Source of the DNA: an uncultured Saprospiraceae bacterium
GTDB lineage: Bacteria > Bacteroidota > Bacteroidia > Chitinophagales > Saprospiraceae
Assembly: GCA_937930625.1 (NCBI GenBank)
Contig: CALHBW010000097.1
Location: forward strand, 1 to 38,174
Direction of reading: 5' to 3'
Length of the DNA: 38,174 bases
This document shows, piece after piece, positions 14,680 to 21,820 of this stretch. The position numbers were made by a program, and so were the translations under genes. The notes under the pieces are model-generated. The model worked only from the letters and a program-made list of their open reading frames with translations. It did no database searches and had not been told where the DNA came from. Each line of letters starts with the position of its first letter. Position 1 is the first letter of the stretch.

Positions 14680-14973
14680 TTATAATTCACCGTAGATGTC
14701 GAGTTCTTCGCCATCCGGTATCATAACGATTGCTTTTTTGTAGGAAGCCTTGCGACCTTTGATGACACCGCTGCGGGTCATACGGTTTTTGGTTCTTGCA
14801 GGCATGATCATGGTGTTGACAGATACAACGGGTACACCATACATTTCTTCAATTGCCTTCTTGATTTCAATCTTGTTCGCCTTTTTATGCACGATAAATG
14901 TGTGACGATTCATTGTCTCTGACAATTTTTCCGTCTTTTCCGTGATGTGTGGCTTTATGATGATATTTTTCAT
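14680..14973 (-). CDS. rplW: 50S ribosomal protein L23
   Basis: 97 aa, typical. L23 sits at the tunnel exit and is the docking site for trigger factor and the signal recognition particle. The start MKNIIIKPHITEKTEKLSET is typical, followed by VHKKANKIEIKKAIEEMYGV and the extended loop VNTMIMPARTKNRMTRSGVI. It lies between rplD and rplB. Confidence 0.97.
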   Translation of the reverse strand: MKNIIIKPHITEKTEKLSETMNRHTFIVHKKANKIEIKKAIEEMYGVPVVSVNTMIMPARTKNRMTRSGVIKGRKASYKKAIVMIPDGEELDIYGEL

Positions 14974-14984
14974 AACGTATATTT

Positions 14985-15020
14985 CCGTATAGATGCGATT
15001 AATCGCGTCTCTACCGTATG
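14985..15020. repeat. palindromic element with GCGATTAATCGC core (rplW-rplD)
   Basis: A perfect 12-nt palindrome GCGATTAATCGC (14995-15006) is flanked by imperfect arms CCGTATAGAT and GTCTCTACCGTATG. It fills most of the 50-nt gap and replaces the word-repeat hairpin seen in other spacers. Confidence 0.6.
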
Positions 15021-15023
15021 ATT

Positions 15024-15650
15024 TTATGACAGCGTTTCAGTTATTTTTTCGATAGCACCTTCCGAAAGGATGAGGCATTTATTATTAAGAATATCGTAAG
15101 TACTAAGGTCGCTGGCTAATTTGACATTTGCTTTGGGAATATTGCGACTGGAGAGGTAAACGTTGTCGTCGTTTTCGCTGAGTACCAGAAGTGTTCTCTT
15201 GCCTGTCAACTCAAGGCTGTTGAGTATGTCGGCGTACTGGCGTGTGCTTGGTGCGTCGAAGGTAAAATCTTCTAATACGAGGATTTCTTCGTTTTGTGCT
15301 TTGCCGGAAAGGGCAGATTTACGCGCCAATGCTTTGACTTTTCTATTGAGTTTTTGGTTGTATGTGCGTGGTCTGGGTCCAAATATACGTCCACCACCTC
15401 TGAATATCGGGCTTTTGATACTACCTGCACGAGCTGTACCTGTTCCTTTCTGACGCTTTATTTTTTTGGTCGAACCTGTAATTTCGCCACGCTCTTTTGC
15501 TTTGTGCGTACCCTGACGCTGATTGGCTAAATATTGTTTGACGGCGAGATATACCACATGCTCATTCGGCTCAATACCAAATATCTCATCAGGCAAATTT
15601 GCTTGTTTACCTGTACTTTCGCCGTTTATATTTTTAATATCTAATTGCAT
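15024..15650 (-). CDS. rplD: 50S ribosomal protein L4
   Basis: 208 aa from the ATG at 15648-15650 (MQLDIKNINGESTGKQANLP); a TTG two codons upstream is less likely. L4 reaches into the peptide tunnel and in Escherichia coli represses the S10 operon. The tunnel loop region is visible as KRQKGTGTARAGSIKSPIFR with GGGRIFGPRPRTYNQKLNRK. The C-terminal domain has TFDAPSTRQYADILNSLELT. It lies between rplC and rplW. Confidence 0.97.
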   Translation of the reverse strand: MQLDIKNINGESTGKQANLPDEIFGIEPNEHVVYLAVKQYLANQRQGTHKAKERGEITGSTKKIKRQKGTGTARAGSIKSPIFRGGGRIFGPRPRTYNQKLNRKVKALARKSALSGKAQNEEILVLEDFTFDAPSTRQYADILNSLELTGKRTLLVLSENDDNVYLSSRNIPKANVKLASDLSTYDILNNKCLILSEGAIEKITETLS

Positions 15651-15659
15651 AACCAAGTT

Positions 15660-15720
15660 GTAAGTTTAAGTTTAAGTTTAAGTTTAAGTTTAAGTCTAAA
15701 AATAAAACTTGACTTAAATC
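15660..15720. repeat. AGTTTA tandem repeat (rplD-rplC)
   Basis: Six AGTTTA units (15661-15696) stand directly upstream of rplD. The complementary stretch AAACTTGACTTAA (15706-15718) is short, so only a small hairpin is possible. The rest of the 174-nt spacer has no clear structure. Confidence 0.6.
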
Positions 15721-15824
15721 CATTTTGGAAATAACAAGCGTTTTGAAATCGGTTGTTATTTAGCTTTCTTTTTGAATCTGATGAATGTCGATAAAACGAA
15801 TTACGAATTAACGAATCGCGATTT

Positions 15825-16454
15825 TTATTTTTCAACAATGACGTAACCGCCTTTGTGTCCGGGTACTGCGCCACTAATGAGTATCAGGTTTTTTTCCGGG
15901 TAAATTTTTAAAATTCGGAGGTTTTGAGTTTTTACGCGCTTGCCGCCCATGCGTCCTGCCATTCGCATACCTTTGAATACTCGTGCAGGGTAAGATGCTG
16001 CACCAATAGAACCCGGCGCACGCAATCTGTTGTGCTGACCGTGTGTAGCATCACCAACGCCTCGGAATTTGTGACGCTTGACAACCCCCTGAAAGCCTTT
16101 ACCTTTAGATTTGCCGACAACACTGACTACGTCACCTTCTGCAAATACATCTTCTACGGTAATGGTATCGCCTAATGATTTTTCAATTTCAAAATCGCGA
16201 AACTCTACAACTTCACGCTTGGGTGTAGTACCTGCTTTGGCGAAGTGTCCTTTCAATGGTTTAGTAGTGGCATTTCTACCTTCTACTTTTGCTTCGTCAA
16301 ACCCTAATTGAAGGGCGTTGTACTTGTCTGTATCTTCTGTCTTCACTTGCGTAACTACACAAGGTCCGGCTTCTACGACTGTACAAGCGATATTTTTTCC
16401 GTCTTCGGTATGAATACTGGTCATACCTATCTTTTTACCGATAAGACCTTCCAT
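15825..16454 (-). CDS. rplC: 50S ribosomal protein L3
   Basis: 209 aa, typical. L3 starts large-subunit assembly and reaches the peptidyl transferase centre. The start MEGLIGKKIGMTSIHTEDGK is canonical. The signature KGKGFQGVVKRHKFRGVGDA, then THGQHNRLRAPGSIGAASYP (about residues 135-165), includes the GQ site that is methylated in some bacteria. It lies between rpsJ and rplD. Confidence 0.98.
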   Translation of the reverse strand: MEGLIGKKIGMTSIHTEDGKNIACTVVEAGPCVVTQVKTEDTDKYNALQLGFDEAKVEGRNATTKPLKGHFAKAGTTPKREVVEFRDFEIEKSLGDTITVEDVFAEGDVVSVVGKSKGKGFQGVVKRHKFRGVGDATHGQHNRLRAPGSIGAASYPARVFKGMRMAGRMGGKRVKTQNLRILKIYPEKNLILISGAVPGHKGGYVIVEK

Positions 16455-16457
16455 ATA

Positions 16458-16590
16458 AGTTTATTGAGTCAATAGTTTATTGAGTTTATTAGGTTTATTG
16501 AGTTTATAAAGTTATTAGGTGTGAATTATTTTCCTAATGAACTCTATCAACTAAATGAACTTAGTAAACTAAATAAGCTGATAACTAATT
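16458..16590. repeat. spacer inverted repeat, GAGTTTATT word (rplC-rpsJ)
   Basis: The left arm is AGTTTATTGAGTCAATAGTT and more TTTATTGAG units (16458-16519). The right arm is TAATGAACTCTATCAACTAA with ATGAACTTAGTAAACTAAAT (16534-16580). The rest of this 314-nt spacer holds no gene. It contains a CATTAAAAG/CTTTTAAT stem near 16617-16637 and the CCCGATAGCTATCGGG palindrome. Confidence 0.65.
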
Positions 16591-16710
16591 TTTTGAATAA
16601 ATGCGTAGCCGTTAAGCCTTTTAATTCGCATTAAAAGGCAACTAAAGTGTACCGTCGTAACTTTTGAACTACTTCGATACCAATTCCGACTTAGTAATTT
16701 TGAATGAGTG

Positions 16711-16728
16711 TCCCGATAGCTATCGGGA
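16711..16728. repeat. 18-nt perfect palindrome, copy 1
   Basis: TCCCGATAGCTATCGGGA is a perfect palindrome placed inside a GAATGAGTG...TGAA word run. An identical copy with similar flanks lies at 20974-20991 in the rpsG-fusA spacer. It could be a hairpin, a protein-binding site or a mobile palindromic unit. Confidence 0.8.
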
Positions 16729-16768
16729 TGAAATTTACTTATTCATCTTACTTATCCACAGGGAAAGA

Positions 16769-17077
16769 TTACGTCAATTTCACTTGGATGTCAACACCAC
16801 TTGGCAATTCCAGCTTGGAGAGTGCATCTACGGTTTTGGGCGTAGGCGTGTAAATCTCTATCAAGCGTTTGTGTGTACACAATTGGAACTGCTCGCGCGA
16901 CTTTTTATTGACGTGAGGAGACCGTAGTACGGTGTAAATCTTTTTCTCTGTGGGCAGCGGAATCGGTCCTGCCACTACAGCACCGCTGTTGCGGACAGTT
17001 TTGATAATCTTTTCCGTTGATTTGTCCACTAAATTGTGGTCATAAGAACGGAGTTTAATTCTAATCTTTTGATTCAT
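16769..17077 (-). CDS. rpsJ: 30S ribosomal protein S10
   Basis: 102 aa, typical. S10 is a head protein and also the NusE subunit of the antitermination complex. The start MNQKIRIKLRSYDHNLVDKS is canonical. The conserved block VRNSGAVVAGPIPLPTEKKI is followed by RSPHVNKKSREQFQLCTHKR (about residues 53-72). It is the first gene of the large ribosomal operon, with a promoter about 140 nt upstream and a structured leader in between. Confidence 0.98.
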   Translation of the reverse strand: MNQKIRIKLRSYDHNLVDKSTEKIIKTVRNSGAVVAGPIPLPTEKKIYTVLRSPHVNKKSREQFQLCTHKRLIEIYTPTPKTVDALSKLELPSGVDIQVKLT

Positions 17078-17129
17078 AACCCCAGTTAAGTTTAAGTTTA
17101 GACTTAATTCGTAAACTTATACTTAGTTT

Positions 17130-17160
17130 GTGCTAATGCGGACTATTCCGCTTTTCGCAC
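17130..17160 (-). promoter_or_regulatory. structured leader of the S10 operon
   Basis: On the minus strand the leader can fold into a two-part hairpin: outer stem GTGC/GCAC, an internal loop, and inner stem GCGGA-ATAG-TCCGC. It lies between the predicted start of transcription (about 17207) and rpsJ (17077). A CGCTTTAAAAGCG palindrome (17200-17212) marks the 5' end. In other bacteria L4 or other r-proteins bind such leaders; which protein, if any, binds here is unknown. Confidence 0.45.
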
Positions 17161-17214
17161 GTTTTTGAATGATTTTATTTATTAATTTGGTAGCTGTTCG
17201 CTTTTAAAGCGGTG

Positions 17215-17246
17215 CAAAGGTAGAAATTTATTTTCGATAATCCAAA
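17215..17246 (-). promoter_or_regulatory. promoter of the S10-spc-alpha operon
   Basis: On the minus strand TACCTTTG (17215-17222) matches the Bacteroidota -7 box TAnnTTTG exactly. TTTG at 17243-17246 matches the -33 box with a 20-nt spacer. Transcription should start near 17207 and give a 5' leader of about 130 nt before rpsJ. The sequence just downstream of the -7 box (GCAC, then CGCTTT) resembles that of the rpsL promoter. Confidence 0.75.
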
Positions 17247-17302
17247 ACCTCATTAGCTTTTTTTATAGTATTTATGAGGAATGTTTTTGTATTGAGTTTT
17301 GA

Positions 17303-17489
17303 TTACAATTTTCGTTTCAAATCAGCTATCAAGGATTGCATCTGCGAGCCACGATAGTCAAGGGTTTCGCGTAAGTATTCGATGTAATCTTCGGCTTTCA
17401 CACCTGTTGATTGGGTTAGCTTTCAGTGGTTTTTTTTCAATTTCTATGGAATTTATTTTTTCAACACGACCAATATTACCAAAAGACAT
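17303..17489 (-). pseudogene. frameshifted small ORF of unknown function
   Basis: Reading from the ATG at 17487-17489 gives MSFGNIGRVEKINSIEIEKK and then PLKA. One frame over, the coding-like stretch continues LTQSTGVKAEDYIEYLRETL and on to IADLKRKL, then stops at 17303. The span is 187 nt; removing one A from the AAAG at about 17420 would join the halves into a 61-aa protein. A TATATTTG -7-like box lies upstream at about 17514-17521. I do not recognise the family; the C-terminal part looks like a helical small protein. It could be a true pseudogene, a sequencing error in the A-rich run, or chance. Confidence 0.4.
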
Positions 17490-17633
17490 AATTAAATAAG
17501 ATTGTAAACAAATACAAATATACAAAAAAAGCCCCACCAAAACACGCCCTTTCCGAATGATGTTTTTTAGCTAAAAAGCACCCAAAACCGACAATTCAAT
17601 CCCGAATTTCGTATCTTACACAAAAATACAGAC

Positions 17634-17870
17634 ATGGAATTATTGCAACGCATTACGATAGACCCACAAATATCGCATGGCAAGCCCGTCATACGCGGTA
17701 TGCGTTATCCGGTGGAGAGTATCTTGGAATATCTTGCCGGAGGTGATACGATTGAGGATATTTTGGCAGAATTTGAGGATTTAGAGCATGAAGATATACT
17801 TGCTTGTATTGCTTATGCCGCTGCCGCTATTAAAACCAAAAGCATCTTGGTTACTGACATCGCCGCCTGA
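17634..17870 (+). CDS. DUF433 antitoxin
   Basis: 78 aa. The pattern ITIDPQISHGKPVIRGMRYP, then VESILEYLAGGDTIEDILAE and HEDILACIAYAAA, is the DUF433 signature, a small helix-turn-helix protein that serves as antitoxin next to PIN-like toxins. The next gene, DUF5615, starts 1 nt after its stop, which supports a toxin-antitoxin pair. It is on the plus strand, against the flanking ribosomal operons. A TATCTTAC -7-like box lies at 17612-17619. An antitoxin of this kind usually represses its own operon, but no operator is evident. Confidence 0.88.
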   Translation: MELLQRITIDPQISHGKPVIRGMRYPVESILEYLAGGDTIEDILAEFEDLEHEDILACIAYAAAAIKTKSILVTDIAA

Positions 17871-17871
17871 T

Positions 17872-18225
17872 ATGATTTTTATTATTGATGCTCACTTACC
17901 GCGTGTAATTGTCCGGCAAATCGAAGCACTCGGACACGAAGCGGTACACACTTCCGACTTGGAAATGGGTAATAAAACACCCGACAAACTCATCACCGAA
18001 CTCGCTGTAGAACGCATGGCAACTGTTATCAGTAAAGACACCGATTTTTACAATACTTTCCTGCTACACCGCCAACCGCCTAAACTCATTATGGTCAAAG
18101 TCGGTAATATGCGCCTTCGGGAGTTGAGCGCACTCTTTGAAATTTCACTGCCCAAACTCATTGAAGCCCTTGCCGGATATGATTTGATTGAACTGCATCG
18201 GGATAAAATTATTGGGATAGATTAA
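17872..18225 (+). CDS. DUF5615 PIN-like toxin
   Basis: 117 aa from the ATG at 17872 (MIFIIDAHLPRVIVRQIEAL). DUF5615 proteins have a PIN-like nuclease fold and pair with DUF433 antitoxins. The acidic residues expected to bind metal are visible: Asp6 in IIDAHLP, Glu43, and Asp56 and Asp58 in ISKDTDF. The start overlaps nothing and lies 1 nt after the DUF433 stop. A longer in-frame reading from 17788 inside DUF433 is less likely. The expected function is a ribonuclease toxin neutralised by DUF433; the target is unknown. It converges with the lipoprotein gene, with only 10 nt between the stops. Confidence 0.85.
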   Translation: MIFIIDAHLPRVIVRQIEALGHEAVHTSDLEMGNKTPDKLITELAVERMATVISKDTDFYNTFLLHRQPPKLIMVKVGNMRLRELSALFEISLPKLIEALAGYDLIELHRDKIIGID

Positions 18226-18235
18226 TTTGTCAAAG

Positions 18236-18724
18236 TTAAAACGGAGAATTTTTATCCTCAATAAGCCACCAATACCTGCCCAATCTTCTTTTTCTACCTT
18301 GCATACTTTTATAATGAAAAGATAGTTCTTCTGTTTCCTCATAAACAAGATAGATATTAATTTCATCTAAAAGAGGATGTTTTGAAGGAATAAAATCTAA
18401 ATAAAATTCAAAACTATTTTTTTCATGGGTTAATAAAACAGTATCAAACAAGTCTAATGAAAATATTTCCTCAAGCGTATCCTGTTGCTGTGAAAAACAT
18501 CCTCTCATAAGTCCGCGATAGCTTATTTGTAAATAGTTTTTGTCAATTGCACATGGAGACATCATGAGTTCCTTGTGCGCTTCTTTAAGGTAGTTTTTAA
18601 TACTGCTGAAATTTTCCTTATTATCATTGTAATGCGTAATATAGGTGTTAAAATTGTGGGCATTACTACATGCGTTTACGATGAAGAGTAAGATGACAAA
18701 TAAGCCGTACTTTAGTTGATTCAT
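18236..18724 (-). CDS. predicted lipoprotein of unknown function
   Basis: 162 aa. The N-terminus MNQLKYGLFVILLFIVNACS is a lipoprotein signal with a lipobox ending at Cys19, so the protein is probably anchored in a membrane. The mature part is hydrophilic with aromatic residues (YNDNKENFSSIKNYLKEAHK, then FYLDFIPSKHPLLDEINIYL) and ends WLIEDKNSPF. I recognise no domain. It lies downstream of the fusA terminator on the same strand and was probably inserted between fusA and rpsJ together with the toxin-antitoxin pair. Codon use is more AT-rich than that of the ribosomal genes. Confidence 0.75.
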   Translation of the reverse strand: MNQLKYGLFVILLFIVNACSNAHNFNTYITHYNDNKENFSSIKNYLKEAHKELMMSPCAIDKNYLQISYRGLMRGCFSQQQDTLEEIFSLDLFDTVLLTHEKNSFEFYLDFIPSKHPLLDEINIYLVYEETEELSFHYKSMQGRKRRLGRYWWLIEDKNSPF

Positions 18725-18751
18725 TGGTATTTTAGTTAGTAAAAAATAGAA

Positions 18752-18783
18752 AAAGCCGAACCACTAAAAGTAGTCCGGCTTTC
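18752..18783 (-). terminator. rho-independent terminator of fusA
   Basis: On the minus strand a stem of AAGCCGGACTAC and GTGGTTCGGCTT with a short T/A loop is followed by TTTTCTATTTTTT. It stands about 37 nt after the fusA stop, so it ends the str operon before the lipoprotein gene. Confidence 0.8.
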
Positions 18784-18820
18784 CGTATAAATTCAAATTG
18801 AGCAAATGCTCAATGTCATC

Positions 18821-20944
18821 TTAACTCTTAGCTTCCTCAATAATTTTCTCTGCCAAGTTCTTAGGAACATTAGCGTAGTGAGAAAATTCCATAGAAGAGT
18901 TGGCTCTACCTGATGTGATAGTACGTAACTGTGTCACGTAACCAAACATCTCCGAAAGTGGCACTTCAGCCGTAATCGAAACTGCACCTCCTGTACGTGG
19001 CTCTTGCCCTTTGGGCATTCCACGACGGCGGTTGAGGTCACCGATTACGTTACCGGTGTATTCTTCCGGTGTGATGATTTCGACCTTCATGATAGGCTCT
19101 TGTATAACTGAACCGGCTTTTCCGGCAGCAGCTTTGAAGCCTTCTTTTGCACAAAGCTCGAAGGCAATTGGCTTAGAATCCACTGCGTGCATGCCACCGT
19201 CATATACTCTGACTTTCATAGAATCAATGGTGAATCCGGCAAGTACACCGTTTTCCATCATTGCGAGGAAACCGTCTTTGATGGGTTTTTGGTAGTTTTT
19301 ATCAATAGAACCACCTGTGATTCCCCATTCAAATTCGAGTTTCTCTTTGCCTGATTTGAACTCATCGCTTTCTAAAAACTCTGCACTCGCAGGGCTGAGT
19401 TCGAATGACATATCGGCGAAAAGACCGGAACCACCTGATTGTTTTTTCAAACGCTCGCGGTGATCGACCACTTTTGTCAGAGCCTCTTTATAATTTACCT
19501 GCGGTTGTCCTTGATTACATTCGACGCCAAACTCACGACGGAGACGGTCAACGATAATTTCCAAGTGCAACTCACCCATACCACTAATAATGGTCTGGCT
19601 AGAGTGTTCGTCTGTACGTACTTTGAAGGTTGGGTCTTCTTCAGCTAATTTACCTAAGCCCAAGCCCAATTTATCAAAGTCTTTCTGCGACTTCGGTTCT
19701 ACTGCGATAGAGATAACCGGGTCAGGGAAGGTCATATCTTCCAAGACGATTGGGTGTTTCTCATCACATAATGTATCCCCTGTACGGATGTTTTTAAAAC
19801 CAACACCTGCTGCAATATCTCCTGCTTCTACGCGGTCAATCGGGTTTTGCTTATTGGAGTGCATTTGGTAAATACGTGAGATACGCTCTTTTTTGCCGGA
19901 GCGTGTATTTTTCACATACGAACCTGCATCCAAAACACCCGAATAAACACGGAAGAAACACAAACGACCTACGTATGGGTCAGTCGCAATTTTGAATGCC
20001 AAAGCTGCGAAAGGCTCATCTACGTTTGGTTTGCGTAGGAGTGGTTCATCTGTATCAGGATGTGTACCTTCTACTGCATCAATATCAAGTGGTGATGGCA
20101 AGAAAGCACAAACGGCATCCAATAATAACTGTACGCCTTTGTTTTTGAAGGCAGAACCGCACATCATCGGAATGATTTTCATATCAATGACCGCCGCACG
20201 AATCGCATCACGCATATCCTGACGAGTGATAGAATCCGGGTCTTCGAAGAATTTTTCGAGCAACTCATCGTCGTATTCAGCAATTTGCTCTACGAGATTT
20301 GCGCGGTATTTGGCTACATCATCGGCAATGTCAGCAGGAATATCGATGGTGTCAAACTCCATTCCCATTGATTCATCTTTCCAAACAATCGCCTGATTGT
20401 CGAGCAAGTCAACAACGCCTCTAAATTCATGCTCCGAACCAATCGGATAAACAATCGGCACTGGATTGGCACCAAGTTTTTCTTTGACTTGATTACAAAC
20501 ATCAAAGAAATCAGCCCCTGAACGGTCCATTTTATTGACAAAACCAATACGCGGTACTTTGTAGCGGTCAGCCTGACGCCAAACGGTTTCAGACTGTGGC
20601 TCTACACCACCTACCGCACAGAACAAAGCCACTGTACCATCCAATACACGCAAAGAACGCTCTACCTCTACGGTAAAGTCAACGTGACCGGGAGTATCAA
20701 TGATATTGAGTGAAAACTCTTTATTGTCCCATTGCCATTCAGTCTTGGTAGCTGCAGAAGTAATCGTGATACCACGCTCCTGCTCCTGCTCCATCCAGTC
20801 CATTGTCGCACCACCGTCGTGTACTTCACCGATTTTGTGCGTCAATCCTGTGTAATAAAGGATACGCTCCGTCGTCGTAGTTTTACCTGCGTCAATGTGG
20901 GCAGCGATACCTATATTTCTTGTGTATTTAAGATCCTTAGCCAT
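18821..20944 (-). CDS. fusA: elongation factor G
   Basis: 707 aa, typical of EF-G, the GTPase that moves tRNA and mRNA through the ribosome. The start MAKDLKYTRNIGIAAHIDAG holds the P-loop AHIDAGKTTT (about residues 15-24). Switch II DTPGHVDF and the base-recognition NKMDRSG follow. Domain IV contains GGMHAVDSKPIAFELCAKEG and domain V contains NVIGDLNRRRGMPKGQEPRT. It is the third gene of the str operon after rpsL and rpsG. The 332-nt gap upstream to rpsG is long and contains a strong hairpin. Confidence 0.99.
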   Translation of the reverse strand: MAKDLKYTRNIGIAAHIDAGKTTTTERILYYTGLTHKIGEVHDGGATMDWMEQEQERGITITSAATKTEWQWDNKEFSLNIIDTPGHVDFTVEVERSLRVLDGTVALFCAVGGVEPQSETVWRQADRYKVPRIGFVNKMDRSGADFFDVCNQVKEKLGANPVPIVYPIGSEHEFRGVVDLLDNQAIVWKDESMGMEFDTIDIPADIADDVAKYRANLVEQIAEYDDELLEKFFEDPDSITRQDMRDAIRAAVIDMKIIPMMCGSAFKNKGVQLLLDAVCAFLPSPLDIDAVEGTHPDTDEPLLRKPNVDEPFAALAFKIATDPYVGRLCFFRVYSGVLDAGSYVKNTRSGKKERISRIYQMHSNKQNPIDRVEAGDIAAGVGFKNIRTGDTLCDEKHPIVLEDMTFPDPVISIAVEPKSQKDFDKLGLGLGKLAEEDPTFKVRTDEHSSQTIISGMGELHLEIIVDRLRREFGVECNQGQPQVNYKEALTKVVDHRERLKKQSGGSGLFADMSFELSPASAEFLESDEFKSGKEKLEFEWGITGGSIDKNYQKPIKDGFLAMMENGVLAGFTIDSMKVRVYDGGMHAVDSKPIAFELCAKEGFKAAAGKAGSVIQEPIMKVEIITPEEYTGNVIGDLNRRRGMPKGQEPRTGGAVSITAEVPLSEMFGYVTQLRTITSGRANSSMEFSHYANVPKNLAEKIIEEAKS

Positions 20945-20973
20945 TGCTTTTATTTCTAATGAGTAAATGAGTG

Positions 20974-20991
20974 TCCCGATAGCTATCGGGA
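20974..20991. repeat. 18-nt perfect palindrome, copy 2
   Basis: TCCCGATAGCTATCGGGA, identical to 16711-16728 and also embedded in GAGTG...TGAATGAGTG words. Two identical copies in the 5' spacers of two translation operons suggest a dispersed element or a binding site. Confidence 0.8.
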
Positions 20992-21168
20992 TGAATGAGT
21001 GAATATTTTCCCTTCATATTTTTTTTAAATAAATTCAAAATTTTCACTCAATAAATTCTTTTAATTTAAAATCTAATTAGCTGTTATTCATCACAAACAA
21101 AATTATTGTTGGCAACAGATAACTCACATTAAATTAAAGTTAAGTTTTTCAATAAGGTCTTATTAAAA

Positions 21169-21208
21169 TTTAAAATGATATTTACCATGTGGCAAATATC
21201 ATTTTAAA
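21169..21208. repeat. strong hairpin between rpsG and fusA
   Basis: The arms TTTAAAATGATATTT (21169-21183) and AAATATCATTTTAAA (21194-21208) are perfect reverse complements. The inner ACCATGTGGC can pair further as CCA-TG-TGG. The next bases are not U-rich on the minus strand, so it is not a normal terminator; RNA processing or attenuation is possible. Confidence 0.8.
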
Positions 21209-21276
21209 ACTTGTATTTATATTGTACGAGAGAATTGGCGATTTTGATTCATTCACCCATTCACTCATTAAACCAA

Positions 21277-21741
21277 TTATCTGTAATGAGCAAATGCTCT
21301 GTTGGACTCTGCCATACGGTGGGTATCTTCTTTCCGCTTTACGGCTGCACCTTCACCTTTGGCTGCTGCCATGATTTCGGCAGCTAATTTTTGAGCCATT
21401 CCTTTACCGCTTCTTTTGCGCGCAAATTCTATCATCCACTTCATTCCCTTTGAAATTTTGGTGGCAGGACGAATTTCGGTCGGAATTTGGAAAGTAGCAC
21501 CACCGATACGACGGCTTCGTACTGCAATTCCTGGCATGACGTTGTTCAAAGCTTTTTTCCAAATGTCGTGTGGATTATTACCTGTTTTTTCGGCAACTAT
21601 ATCCATTGCATCATAAAAAACTGTGAACGCGACATTTTTCTTTCCGCTTTTCATCATGTTGTTGACGAATTGAGTGACCATTGGGTCATTGTATCTCGTA
21701 TCCGGCAACAGCGTCCGCGGTTTTGGCTTCCTTTTTCTCAT
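21277..21741 (-). CDS. rpsG: 30S ribosomal protein S7
   Basis: 154 aa, typical. S7 organises the head of the small subunit at the E site and in Escherichia coli represses the str operon. The start MRKRKPKPRTLLPDTRYNDP is canonical. The blocks VTQFVNNMMKSGKKNVAFTV, RSRRIGGATFQIPTEIRPAT and RKEDTHRMAESNRAFAHYR are conserved. It lies between rpsL and fusA. Confidence 0.98.
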   Translation of the reverse strand: MRKRKPKPRTLLPDTRYNDPMVTQFVNNMMKSGKKNVAFTVFYDAMDIVAEKTGNNPHDIWKKALNNVMPGIAVRSRRIGGATFQIPTEIRPATKISKGMKWMIEFARKRSGKGMAQKLAAEIMAAAKGEGAAVKRKEDTHRMAESNRAFAHYR

Positions 21742-21820
21742 AATTAAATTGTAATAGAGGAACGCTAATTAAAAATTCAAGTAAAAACAATCACTTTACT
21801 TCGCGTTCATAATTAATAAA

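Larger units (their letters stand above)
20945..21276. other. 332-nt rpsG-fusA spacer
   Basis: No gene. From left to right it holds an AATGAGTAAATGAGTG word run (20957-21005) interrupted by the CCCGATAGCTATCGGG palindrome, an AT-rich region, a strong hairpin at 21169-21208, and ATTCATTCACCCATTCACTC (21246-21265), which is the reverse complement of the first word run. So the two ends could pair over the whole spacer. Confidence 0.65.

Noticed and set aside
17358..17540. Continuous 60-aa minus-strand frame with an extra N-terminus
   Set aside because: The extra N-terminus reads through the likely promoter box, and the C-terminus after residue 40 is the wrong frame of the better coding stretch.
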